Assembly: GCF_050490315.1 (NCBI RefSeq)
Contig: NZ_JBNPEO010000001.1
Location: forward strand, 310,001 to 374,000
Origin: JBNPEO01 sp050490315
GTDB lineage: Bacteria > Actinomycetota > Actinomycetes > Actinomycetales > Micrococcaceae
Length of the DNA: 64,000 bases
Direction of reading: 5' to 3'
This document shows, one piece after another, positions 1-7,589 of the stretch. The notes beneath the pieces are model-generated. The model saw only the letters and a program-made list of their open reading frames with translations, did no database searches and was not told where the DNA came from. Numbering within the stretch: position 1 is the first letter of the stretch; the number at the start of each line of letters is the position of its first letter. Both the position numbers and the translations under genes were made by a program.

Positions 1-1
1 G

Positions 2-826
2 ACTCTGCTGACCTCACACTTGGGGGACCACACCCGCCCTGAGATTGTCCAGGCTGCTGTAGTTGTTGAGTTGACGCATCTAGCAACCCTGTACCACGAC
101 GACGTTATGGACTCCGCTCCTTACCGTCGCGGCGCACCCACAGCGCACGAGGTCTGGGGCAACTCGGTTGCAGTGCTCACGGGTGACCTGATTTTTGCGC
201 GCGCCTCGATCCTGGTTTCGGAATTGGGTACCCGCGCCCTTGGTATTCAGGCGCGGACCTTTGAGCGTTTGTGCCTTGGCCAATTGCACGAGACAGTTGG
301 ACCGCGCGAAGGCGAAGACCCTTTGGCGCACTACTTGTCAGTGATCGCGGACAAAACTGGTTCCTTGGTGGCTGCTTCCGGTCAGCTCGGTGCCATCTTC
401 TCCGGCGCACCTGACGAATACGAAGACGTTCTGGTTGAGTATGGCGAAAAAATTGGTGTTGCCTTCCAGCTTGCCGACGACGTTATTGATGTCACCGGAG
501 TAAAGGTCAAGTCCGGTAAGTCGCCCGGAACGGACCTGCGTGAGGGCGTGCCAACCCTGCCGGTGCTGCTGTTGCGTCAGGCTGCAGCGGCAGGCGACGA
601 ATCCGCCGCGGAACTTTTGACCCTGGTGGATGGGGATCTCAGTAGCGATGAGGCACTGGCTAAGACCGTTACCGCCCTGCGTGAGCACCCGGTCACCAAC
701 GAGTCTTGGGCTATTGCACGCACGTGGGCTGACGAGGCAATTGCCGCCTTGGCGCCGCTGCCGGAGGGTGTAGTCAAGGAATCCTTGGCCAGCTTTGCTC
801 TAGCAGTGGTGGACCGCGCTAGCTAG
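2..826 (+). CDS. Polyprenyl diphosphate synthase (C-terminal part, cut by window start)
   Basis: Trans-isoprenyl diphosphate synthase that condenses isopentenyl diphosphate units onto an allylic primer, probably to make the menaquinone side chain. The reading frame is open from base 2, so the true start lies outside the window. Both aspartate-rich motifs are present: DDVMD (nt 98-112), followed by the usual basic RRG, and DDVID (nt 475-489), which bind the Mg-diphosphate substrates. The segment LLTSHLGDH before the first motif is typical of the heptaprenyl/nonaprenyl (HepT/IspB/GrcC) group. It ends at TAG 824-826 and is followed by a very strong hairpin. Family assignment is firm; product chain length cannot be read from the sequence. 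Confidence 0.9.
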   Translation, partial: TLLTSHLGDHTRPEIVQAAVVVELTHLATLYHDDVMDSAPYRRGAPTAHEVWGNSVAVLTGDLIFARASILVSELGTRALGIQARTFERLCLGQLHETVGPREGEDPLAHYLSVIADKTGSLVAASGQLGAIFSGAPDEYEDVLVEYGEKIGVAFQLADDVIDVTGVKVKSGKSPGTDLREGVPTLPVLLLRQAAAAGDESAAELLTLVDGDLSSDEALAKTVTALREHPVTNESWAIARTWADEAIAALAPLPEGVVKESLASFALAVVDRAS

Positions 827-839
827 TTTTTGGGTGAGC

Positions 840-898
840 GAAACGGCTCCGGCCTTTGCAATGTACGAGTCAAACATTGCAAAGGCCGGAGCCGTTTC
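840..898. terminator. Strong bidirectional hairpin after the polyprenyl synthase gene
   Basis: A perfect 25-bp inverted repeat (arms 840-864 and 874-898) encloses a 9-nt loop. It lies 14 bases after the stop of the preceding gene. The arms contain GGCTCCGGCCTTTGC and its complement. No long T-run follows, so termination is inferred from position and stem strength. Confidence 0.75.
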
Positions 899-944
899 CG
901 TTCGCATCAGAAACACCGGAGGCGGTGGTGTGTCTAGTGAAAGT

Positions 945-986
945 CTATGACAAGTATTGTCACGTAGTCCAACTGTGACGTCATAG
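945..986. promoter_or_regulatory. Nested TGAC/GTCA palindromes upstream of the DUF559 gene
   Basis: Within the 283-base gap between the hairpin and the DUF559 start there is a nested dyad. TGACAA-GTA-TTGTCA lies at 948-962. An outer pair, CTATGAC at 945-951 and GTCATAG at 980-986, surrounds it, and TGACGTCA lies at 976-983. This could be an operator, but no regulator is identified. The rest of the gap (1061-1181) shows no clear gene. Confidence 0.3.
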
Positions 987-995
987 TGTTGTGTT

Positions 996-1060
996 GCCGA
1001 GTTTCCCCAGGTTTTGGAAGGCGCTGCGGCGAGTTGCGCCGAACCGCCGGGGAATTCGCT
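996..1060. repeat. Partial family-A palindromic element (left end only)
   Basis: The 13 bases GCCGAGTTTCCCC at 996-1008 are the exact inverse of the end of the full family-A element at 2082-2094. A small hairpin with GCGGCG and CGCCG arms follows near 1026-1041. The rest does not align with the full copies. Together with the element at 1997-2096 it brackets the DUF559 gene. It may be a degenerate copy or a shared end sequence. Confidence 0.4.
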
Positions 1061-1181
1061 GGACCCTCGGTAAAAGGAGGGCAATCTCAGCAGGGAAGAT
1101 TGTTGGGGATGTTGCCAAAGTTGTCCACATAGGCGCAATTCCGGGTTTCTTCAGGGTGCTGGGCCCGTCACGCTGGGGAGC

Positions 1182-2003
1182 ATGGAACTGGTGCAAACCC
1201 TTCAGCGCTTCGGCTCGGTGGCCCGTCCGGTGCAGCTATTGCGGGCCGGGTTCAGCGAGCGGGACTTGCGCAATGCAGTGAACGACGGCGTGGTGCGGCG
1301 CGAGCGTCCAGGTGTCCTTGCGCTTCCGGGAGCCGACCCTGTACTCAGGTACGCCGTGGTGGCCAATGGCTTGGTGAGCTGTGTATCGGCCGCCCACTTT
1401 TACGGTTTCTGGGTGCTGCATAACCCGGAACTGCCCCATCTGCTCTGTAGGCACGGGGGTGAGAAGAACGCCGTCGTTCATCGAAACTCTGTGGTCCCCA
1501 AGCACCCATTGCTGCCAGTTGCTGGAAAAGGCGATGTGCTGATTCACGCGCTCAATTGCCGGCCAGTTTTGGAAGCGGTGGTGATGGTGGAATCTGCAGT
1601 GGCCCAAGGCGAATCAACCCTAGATTTTCTGCGGGAACGGCTACCGGGGAAACGGAACGGGAAGGCCCGGAGCGTGCTGGACTTAGTTGAGTGTACGGCC
1701 GATTCCCCCTTGGAAGTGGTGGCCAGACTCCTCTTCCGCAAGGCGGGGCTGTTCGTCCAGGCTCAAGTGGAGATTGCCGGGGTAGGCATTGTGGATTTCC
1801 TGATCGAGGGTTTTCTGATTATTGAGGTGGACGGCAAAACTCACCTCGAGCCGAAACAAGTTATCAAAGACCGGGCACGGAACAATGCGAGCATCCTCAG
1901 GGGCTACACAGTTCTCCGCTTCGACTACGCGGCCTTGATGTACCGGCCAGAAGAGGTCCTAGCTCAAGTGCAACAGGTTCTCGCGGGCAGGGTGATCCGC
2001 TGA
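1182..2003 (+). CDS. DUF559 (VSR-like endonuclease fold) protein with AbiEi-like N-terminal region
   Basis: A 273-residue protein. The N-terminal part (about residues 1-50, with a VVRRERPGVLALP segment) resembles the winged-helix region found in AbiEi-type proteins. The C-terminal part (about 190-265) resembles DUF559, a PD-(D/E)XK-like nuclease fold: IVDFLIEGFLIIEVDGKTH is the probable D...ExxG active-site region, followed by a helix with RARNN and the strand GYTVLRFDY. Start ATG 1182 is preceded by TGGGGAG. It stands alone between a terminator and a converging gene. Its stop codon lies inside a family-A repeat. Such genes are multi-copy in related genomes as I recall, and their function is unproven. 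A nuclease role is inferred from the fold. Confidence 0.75.
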   Translation: MELVQTLQRFGSVARPVQLLRAGFSERDLRNAVNDGVVRRERPGVLALPGADPVLRYAVVANGLVSCVSAAHFYGFWVLHNPELPHLLCRHGGEKNAVVHRNSVVPKHPLLPVAGKGDVLIHALNCRPVLEAVVMVESAVAQGESTLDFLRERLPGKRNGKARSVLDLVECTADSPLEVVARLLFRKAGLFVQAQVEIAGVGIVDFLIEGFLIIEVDGKTHLEPKQVIKDRARNNASILRGYTVLRFDYAALMYRPEEVLAQVQQVLAGRVIR

Positions 2004-2096
2004 GAATCCCCTTCTTTTGCGGAGATCGCCCCGGTGAGCCCGGCGTTTCTTGGCAACACGCCGAATGGGACCCCAAAAAGAGGGGAAACTCGGCGG
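1997..2096. repeat. Family-A palindromic element, copy 1 (diverged)
   Basis: A 100-bp element running from CCGCTGAG, which contains the DUF559 stop codon, to GGGGAAACTCGGCGG. Its outer arms pair imperfectly and an inner hairpin is formed by CGGCGT/ACGCCG. Length, ends and architecture match the copies at 9033 and 14489, but the interior has diverged. It also sits between convergent genes and may act as a terminator. Confidence 0.65.
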
Positions 2097-2129
2097 CAGG
2101 GGCGGCTCGTAGGAGGGGGCAGACGGGAG

Positions 2130-2555
2130 TTAGTCTTCGTCGCCCTCAAAAGCCCACTCGAGCATGTCGAAGGTGAACTCAGAGAACGTTCCTTCTTCGC
2201 TCTTCCACTGCCCGCGCATGTTGTTTCGGCGCCACACAATGGGGTCCGGGATGGAAAGGTCCCCGGCACGGAAGCCCCAAGTGAACTTCTCTTCCTCGTC
2301 CTCAAGGAACATCAAGAAGCCTTCTTCATCCACTTCGAGCTCCTCAGGATCCCAGAAGTAGTGGTAGGCCTCCATGATGTCCTCACAGCCACCCAAGGCT
2401 AGGTAGAACTCGCGCAATACAGCCGGGATGGTGAAGGTGTGCTGGGAGAGGGCTTCATCCAGCTCGGCATCAGTGAGGCCGTCCTCTGGCTGCCACTCAT
2501 CCTCGAGATACTTCGGTACCAGGGCACGGAACTTCTCTAGGAACATGTCAGTCAT
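2130..2555 (-). CDS. SMI1/KNR4 (SUKH)-like acidic protein
   Basis: A 141-residue, strongly acidic soluble protein. The segment FTIPAVLREFYLALGG, followed by WDPEEL and a tryptophan-rich stretch near the end (WRRNN, GQWKSEEG), resembles the SUKH superfamily. That superfamily includes immunity proteins of contact-dependent toxin systems and general regulatory proteins. No toxin gene is adjacent. Start ATG 2555 is chosen because it clears the upstream gene and has AGGAT at a usable distance. An in-frame GTG at 2600 would overlap the TRIC gene by 22 bases. The gene follows the TRIC gene on the same strand and may be cotranscribed. The family call is moderate; the function is unknown. Confidence 0.55.
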   Translation of the reverse strand: MTDMFLEKFRALVPKYLEDEWQPEDGLTDAELDEALSQHTFTIPAVLREFYLALGGCEDIMEAYHYFWDPEELEVDEEGFLMFLEDEEEKFTWGFRAGDLSIPDPIVWRRNNMRGQWKSEEGTFSEFTFDMLEWAFEGDED

Positions 2556-2578
2556 GGAATCAATCCTAGCCAATGGAA

Positions 2579-3220
2579 TTAGCTCTCTTGACGATGCCAC
2601 CCATTAACGGCCAAGGGCACAAACCAATGACGCCGCCACGCAAGGATTCGGAAAGCGAAAACTAGCATCGCGATCGCCAAGGCTGTGGCCCACGTGAATG
2701 CTCCAAGGTTCCAAACCAGGACGGTGAGCCCAGCGCCAGTGAAGGCCGGAAGCGCGTAAATATCCTTGGCATCAAACAATTGCGGGACCTCATTGGCTGT
2801 GATGTCCCGCAACACCCCACCGCCCACCGCAGTGGTGACACCCAGCAGCACAGCAGCAACCGGATGGAGGCCAGCGTTGATGGCCTTGAGCGCACCAGAC
2901 ATACAAAACAAGGCCAGTCTGCCAGCGTCAAAGTAGGTCAGCAACGAGGTGTACCGCTGCACACTTTCAAACAGGAAAAACACCAAACCTGCAGCCAACA
3001 CCGGCGGGAGCAAGTACCACGGGTTGGTGAAAACGGCTGGCGGGCCGGCGTTGATCAGAACATCGCGAATCACGCCACCACCCAGACCAACCAGCGAGGC
3101 CAGAAGGACCGAACCCACAACATCGAATCGTTTGCGCGCAGCCAGCAGCGAACCTGACACGGCGAAGAAAAACACACCAATCAAGTCCAAAGCGAGCAAA
3201 GCGGCATCGAAGGAAAACAT
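2579..3220 (-). CDS. TRIC-type cation channel family protein (UPF0126)
   Basis: A 213-residue membrane protein of two internally repeated three-helix bundles. The two family signature motifs are seen: GGGVIRD in the first half and GGGVLRD in the second, each followed by a proline- or asparagine-containing loop. This is the architecture of prokaryotic TRIC potassium/cation channels formerly called UPF0126/YicG. Start ATG 3220 is chosen because GGAAGG lies just upstream and the first helix (ALLALDLIGVFFFAVSGSLL) follows directly. An upstream in-frame extension to 3355 would overlap the divergent gene and lacks family character. The gene is divergent from the chelatase gene. Confidence 0.85.
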   Translation of the reverse strand: MFSFDAALLALDLIGVFFFAVSGSLLAARKRFDVVGSVLLASLVGLGGGVIRDVLINAGPPAVFTNPWYLLPPVLAAGLVFFLFESVQRYTSLLTYFDAGRLALFCMSGALKAINAGLHPVAAVLLGVTTAVGGGVLRDITANEVPQLFDAKDIYALPAFTGAGLTVLVWNLGAFTWATALAIAMLVFAFRILAWRRHWFVPLAVNGWHRQES

Positions 3221-3319
3221 GGAACCTTCCAGAAAAGGTGAGGAAATGGCTCGTCCCAGAATACGGACTTCGAGCGTGCCTGTTCTCATCCGGCGCCCCC
3301 GGCAACGTAGGCTCCTGCC

Positions 3320-4027
3320 ATGAGCCAGCTTCCCATTTTGATCGCCTGCAGCCACGGAACCTCGAGCGGCCAGGGTGCCGCAGAGGTCGATTCACTACGG
3401 GCCGCAATCCTTGCCCTGCGCCCTGAACTCGACGTTCGTGAGGCCTACGTTGACGTCCAAACCCCAGACCTCAAAGACGTTGTGGCCGGGATTGGCGAAG
3501 GCGAGTCCGCCGTCGTCGTTCCTTTGCTTTTAAGTGTTGGTTATCACGTCAAGGTGGACATTGCACGGGCCGTGAGTAGCCGTCCCGGTCTGTTCGCCGC
3601 GGAACCGCTGGGCCCGGATCCGCGCTTGGCGCGGCTGCTGGCGACCCGCCTCGCAGAAGCAAACCTTGGTGCCGATGATGCCGTGGTCCTGGCCGCCGCT
3701 GGATCCTCCGACGCCGGTGCTGCTGTCAATGTTGAAGCCCTCGCCAAGGATTTACGCACCTTAGTTCCCAACCGGATTGTGATTGGGTACGGCGCCTCGG
3801 CGAGCCCTTCAGTGCCCGACGCCGTTGCTCAAGCAAGGGAAGATCAGGCTCGGGAAGAAGGCGCAGATCGTGTGGTGGTGGCGTCCTATCTTTTGGCGCA
3901 CGGATTTTTCCACGACCAGTTGGCCAAAGCCGGTGCGGACGTGGTCACGGAGCCGCTCCTGCCCTCCGAAGTGCTGGCCGAAATCGCGCTGGAACGCTAC
4001 GACGAGGCCCTTCGAAACCCGTCATAA
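3320..4027 (+). CDS. CbiX/SirB-type sirohydrochlorin chelatase
   Basis: A 235-residue class II chelatase with two duplicated halves. Metal-binding histidines are visible in CSHGTSSGQG near the N-terminus (residues 10-19), GYHVKVDI (about 74-81) and LAHGFFHDQL near residue 195. It inserts Fe2+ (or Co2+) into sirohydrochlorin. The setting, immediately before the siroheme-dependent sulfite reductase, points to the last step of siroheme synthesis. ATG 3320 is used although the ribosome binding site is weak. A fused CysG is encoded downstream, so ferrochelation may be shared or mainly performed here. Confidence 0.85.
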   Translation: MSQLPILIACSHGTSSGQGAAEVDSLRAAILALRPELDVREAYVDVQTPDLKDVVAGIGEGESAVVVPLLLSVGYHVKVDIARAVSSRPGLFAAEPLGPDPRLARLLATRLAEANLGADDAVVLAAAGSSDAGAAVNVEALAKDLRTLVPNRIVIGYGASASPSVPDAVAQAREDQAREEGADRVVVASYLLAHGFFHDQLAKAGADVVTEPLLPSEVLAEIALERYDEALRNPS

Positions 4028-4117
4028 AAGTCTCAAAGGTGACGAATTGTTTCCCCGCGTGACCTCTCATTGCCTCCTCCTTTGTTGAAGAAATTGCCGC
4101 GGCTTTAGAGTCGGACA

Positions 4118-5863
4118 ATGACTGAGACAGCTCTAGCCGGAGCAAGCACTGACCCCGCCGCTTCCCGCAAGGCCAACCGCCCGGGCCGCCCGGCAGCTAA
4201 ACCGCACGGTCAGTGGAAGGTGGACGGCACCGAGCCGCTCAACGCCAACGAAACCTGGAAGCAAGAGGACAACGGGCTCAACGTTCGCGAACGCATTGAG
4301 ACGGTCTACGCGCAGCAGGGCTTCGAATCGATCGATGGTACTGACCTGCACGGCCGTTTCCGCTGGTGGGGGCTCTACACCCAGCGCAAACAAGGGATCG
4401 ACGGCGGTAAAACAGCCACCTTGGAGCCACACGAGCTCGAAGACAAATACTTTATGCTCCGAGTCAGGATCGACGGCGGGGCGCTCACCACCGAGCAACT
4501 GCGCGTGATCGGGCAGATTTCAGTGGACTTTGCCCGTGGCAGTGCGGACCTGACTGACCGGCAAAACATTCAGTTGCACTGGATTCGGGTGGAAGACGTC
4601 CCCGAGATTTGGCGCAGGCTAGAGTCTGTGGGGCTCTCCACCACCGAGGCTTGTGGCGACGTTCCGCGCGTGATTCTCGGTTCTCCGGTAGCGGGCATTG
4701 CCAAGGACGAGATCATTGATCCCACACCGCTCATCCAGGAACTCTCCGAGCGGTTTATTGGCGACCCTGAGCTGGCCAATCTGCCCCGCAAATTCAAGAC
4801 AGCCATCACCGGCCACCCCAGCCAAGACGTGGTTCACGAGATCAACGACGTTGCCTTGGTGGGTCACGTTCACCCCGAACTCGGTATTGGCTACGACCTG
4901 TGGGTGGGTGGCGCGCTGTCCACCAACCCGATGTTGGGCAAACGTCTTGGCGCTTTTGTTCTCCCCGAGCAAGCCGCCGACGTTTGGCTGGGTGTCACAA
5001 GTATTTTCCGTGACTACGGTTACCGCCGGATGCGCACCAAAGCCCGTCTGAAGTTCTTGCTGGCGGATTGGGGCGTGGAGAAATTCCGCACCGTTCTGGA
5101 GGATGAGTACCTCGGCTACAAGCTCAACGACGGCCCGGCGGCGCCCAAACCGGCAACCCCCGGGGACCACGTAGGCATCCACGAGCAGAAGGACGGCAAG
5201 TTCTACATCGGCGCCACACCCACCGCTGGGCGGCTCTCCGGTGCGGCACTTGTATCCCTGGCTGAGTTGCTTGAATCCAACGGCTCCTACCGGCTGCGCA
5301 CCACCCCACACCAAAAACTTGTGGTCTTGGACGTGCCTAGCGAGAACGTCGAAACGCTGGTGGCCGAGCTGGACAAGCTGGGCCTCTCCGCCCGGCCGTC
5401 CGTGTTCCGCCGCGGCACCATCGCCTGCACCGGCATTGAATATTGCAAGCTTGCAATAGTGGAAACCAAGGTCACTGCGGCCACCGCTATCGCCGAGCTG
5501 GAAACCCGGCTCGCCGATCTTGTGGAGTCCGGTCAGCTGCCCCAAGCGCTCTCCCTGCACATCAACGGTTGCCCCAACTCTTGCGCCCGCATTCAAACCG
5601 CTGACATCGGGCTCAAAGGCATGATGCTTCCAACGCCCGACGGCGAACCCTCCCCGGGGTTCCAGGTCCACTTGGGCGGTGGGCTGGCTTCCGATAACCG
5701 CGAAGAAGCTGGGCTGGGCCGCACCGTCCGCGGCCTCAAGGTTTACGTGGCAGACCTGCCTGACTACGTAGAGCGAGTAGTTCGCCGCTATGTAGCCGAC
5801 CACATCGAAGGCCAAACATTCGCCCAATGGGCACACGCAGCAGACGAGGAGGCGCTCCAATGA
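4118..5863 (+). CDS. sir: Ferredoxin-dependent assimilatory sulfite reductase
   Basis: A 581-residue siroheme/4Fe-4S enzyme reducing sulfite to sulfide with six electrons from ferredoxin. The cluster ligands are visible as C437-x5-C443 (CTGIEYC) and C485-x3-C489 (CPNSC). Tyr87 (GLYTQRKQG) and Cys179 (TEACGDVPR) are spaced exactly as the Tyr-Cys crosslinked pair reported for the M. tuberculosis enzyme (69 and 161), which separates this group from nitrite reductases. The two ferrite-like half domains and the SiR/NiR halves are complete. Its stop overlaps the cysH start (ATGA), so it heads a tightly coupled sir-cysH-cysD-cysN operon. Older annotations call such proteins nitrite/sulfite reductase. 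Confidence 0.93.
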   Translation: MTETALAGASTDPAASRKANRPGRPAAKPHGQWKVDGTEPLNANETWKQEDNGLNVRERIETVYAQQGFESIDGTDLHGRFRWWGLYTQRKQGIDGGKTATLEPHELEDKYFMLRVRIDGGALTTEQLRVIGQISVDFARGSADLTDRQNIQLHWIRVEDVPEIWRRLESVGLSTTEACGDVPRVILGSPVAGIAKDEIIDPTPLIQELSERFIGDPELANLPRKFKTAITGHPSQDVVHEINDVALVGHVHPELGIGYDLWVGGALSTNPMLGKRLGAFVLPEQAADVWLGVTSIFRDYGYRRMRTKARLKFLLADWGVEKFRTVLEDEYLGYKLNDGPAAPKPATPGDHVGIHEQKDGKFYIGATPTAGRLSGAALVSLAELLESNGSYRLRTTPHQKLVVLDVPSENVETLVAELDKLGLSARPSVFRRGTIACTGIEYCKLAIVETKVTAATAIAELETRLADLVESGQLPQALSLHINGCPNSCARIQTADIGLKGMMLPTPDGEPSPGFQVHLGGGLASDNREEAGLGRTVRGLKVYVADLPDYVERVVRRYVADHIEGQTFAQWAHAADEEALQ

Positions 5864-6570
5864 GCACCGCACTACGCAGCAAAGAAGAGCTCAAAGCCCT
5901 TGCAGAATCTGGCGCCGCCGAGCTCGGCTGGGACGCCCCTGCCCGTGACGTGATCGCCTGGGTGGCCCGGAACTTCGAGCTTTCCAGCGTGTCCGTGGCC
6001 TGCTCCATGGCCGATGCCGTGCTGCCGGCACTTGTGGCCGATCAGCTGCCCGGCGTGGACGTCCTGTTCCTCGAAACTGGCTACCACTTCCCGGAAACCT
6101 ATGCCACACGCGATGAAGTAGCAGCGAACCTGCGCATCAACGTAGTGGACGTGCTGCCCGAGAACACTGTGGAACAGCAGGACCGGCTCCTTGGCAAAGA
6201 CCTCTTTGCACGTGACGCCGCCCAATGCTGTGCCCTGCGCAAGGTTGCCCCTTTGCGACGCACCCTCGCCGGTTACGAACTCTGGTTCACCGGAGTTCGC
6301 CGCGACGAAGCCCCCACCCGCACCAACACACCCTTGGTGACTTGGGACGAAGCTAATGGACTGGTCAAAGTGAACCCGCTGGCGGCCTGGAGCTTCGACC
6401 AACTTGTGGAGTACTCCGAAAACAACCTGCTACCGGTCAACCCGTTGCTCACCCAGGGGTACCCATCGATTGGCTGCCAACCCTGCACCCGAAAAGTCGC
6501 CCCCGGTGAAGATCCCCGTGCTGGCCGCTGGGCCGGTACCGATAAAACAGAATGCGGACTACACGTATGA
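5860..6570 (+). CDS. cysH: Adenylyl-sulfate (APS) reductase, 4Fe-4S type
   Basis: A 236-residue thioredoxin-dependent enzyme converting APS to sulfite and AMP in the cytoplasm. The paired cysteines C123-C124 and the C206-x2-C209 pair form the 4Fe-4S set that marks APS-type rather than PAPS-type reductases. The catalytic cysteine is C232 in the C-terminal ECGLH. The PP-loop-like region begins near SVACSMADAVL. The start overlaps the sir stop by four bases and is preceded by GAGGAGG. An in-frame ATG at 5827 is rejected because it lies inside sir. Its TGA overlaps the cysD ATG. The lack of an APS kinase gene here agrees with direct APS reduction. Confidence 0.94.
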   Translation: MSTALRSKEELKALAESGAAELGWDAPARDVIAWVARNFELSSVSVACSMADAVLPALVADQLPGVDVLFLETGYHFPETYATRDEVAANLRINVVDVLPENTVEQQDRLLGKDLFARDAAQCCALRKVAPLRRTLAGYELWFTGVRRDEAPTRTNTPLVTWDEANGLVKVNPLAAWSFDQLVEYSENNLLPVNPLLTQGYPSIGCQPCTRKVAPGEDPRAGRWAGTDKTECGLHV

Positions 6571-7589
6571 GCAACGCAACCACCACTGAGGATTTGACGC
6601 CGTCCGGGCTCATCCGCGCAGCAGTTTCGCCGGAAGCTGCGCATCGCGCGAGCGAGGAACGAGCGAGTGTGTCTAAGCCGCGTGGCGAAGCTGCACAGCG
6701 GCTCTCCAGCCTCGACACGTTGGAGTCCGAGGCCATTCACATTATTCGTGAGGTTGTTGCCGAGTTTGAGAAGCCGGCCCTGTTGTTCTCGGGTGGCAAG
6801 GACTCTGTGGTGATGTTGCACCTTGCCACAAAGGCGTTTTGGCCCGGCAAGGTTCCGTTCCCCGTGCTGCACGTGGATACGGGGCACAACTTCCCTGAGG
6901 TGATCGACTTCCGTGACAGGACGGTGGAGAGGCTGGGACTTAAGCTCGTCGTCGGATCTGTCCAGGACTTTATTGACCGTGGTGAGCTGGCCGAGCGGGC
7001 TGACGGGACCCGCAACCCGCTGCAGACCGCGCCGTTGCTGGACGCTATTGAGCGCAACAAGTTTGATGCAGTGTTTGGCGGTGGGCGTCGCGATGAGGAC
7101 AAGGCCCGCGCCAAGGAACGCATCTTGAGTTTGCGTGACGAGTTTGGGCAGTGGGACCCGCGCAACCAGCGGCCAGAGCTGTGGAACCTGTACAACGGCC
7201 GCCATACGGTGGGCCAACACGTGCGGGCATTCCCCATCAGCAACTGGACCGAGCTGGACATTTGGCGGTACATCGAACGCGAAAACATCGAACTGCCCGG
7301 CCTCTACTACGCGCACAACCGTGAAGTATTTTCCCGCGACGGTATGTGGCGTGCCGTAGGTGAAGTGTCCCAACCGCGGCCGGACGAGGAAGTTGTCACC
7401 AAGTTGGTTCGCTACCGCACAGTGGGGGACATGTCCTGCACCGGTGCTGTGGAATCTGACGCCAAAGACGTTGCAGCGGTGGTTGTAGAAGTTGCCGCAT
7501 CCACCATTACCGAACGCGGCGCCACCCGGGCGGATGACCGGATTTCCGAGGCAGCAATGGAAGATCGCAAGAAAGACGGCTATTTCTAA
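6567..7589 (+). CDS. cysD: Sulfate adenylyltransferase subunit 2
   Basis: A 340-residue catalytic subunit of ATP sulfurylase, which with CysN makes APS from sulfate and ATP. The PP-loop SGGKDSV lies near residue 77, followed by HVDTGHNFPE and the conserved RRDEDKARAKER. Translation is coupled to cysH (ATGA overlap), and the stop overlaps the cysN start (TAATG). The first 48 or so residues are an unusual alanine/glutamate/arginine-rich extension. Family proteins usually begin close to the segment LSSLDTLESEAIHIIREV. The DNA of this extension (about 6625-6705) is rich in CGAGCGAG-like repeats and looks inserted in frame. Confidence 0.94.
   Translation: MSNATTTEDLTPSGLIRAAVSPEAAHRASEERASVSKPRGEAAQRLSSLDTLESEAIHIIREVVAEFEKPALLFSGGKDSVVMLHLATKAFWPGKVPFPVLHVDTGHNFPEVIDFRDRTVERLGLKLVVGSVQDFIDRGELAERADGTRNPLQTAPLLDAIERNKFDAVFGGGRRDEDKARAKERILSLRDEFGQWDPRNQRPELWNLYNGRHTVGQHVRAFPISNWTELDIWRYIERENIELPGLYYAHNREVFSRDGMWRAVGEVSQPRPDEEVVTKLVRYRTVGDMSCTGAVESDAKDVAAVVVEVAASTITERGATRADDRISEAAMEDRKKDGYF

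Noticed and set aside
4619..5872. A 417-codon minus-strand frame opposite the sulfite reductase
   Set aside because: Shadow of the reductase gene, with no motif or start signal.
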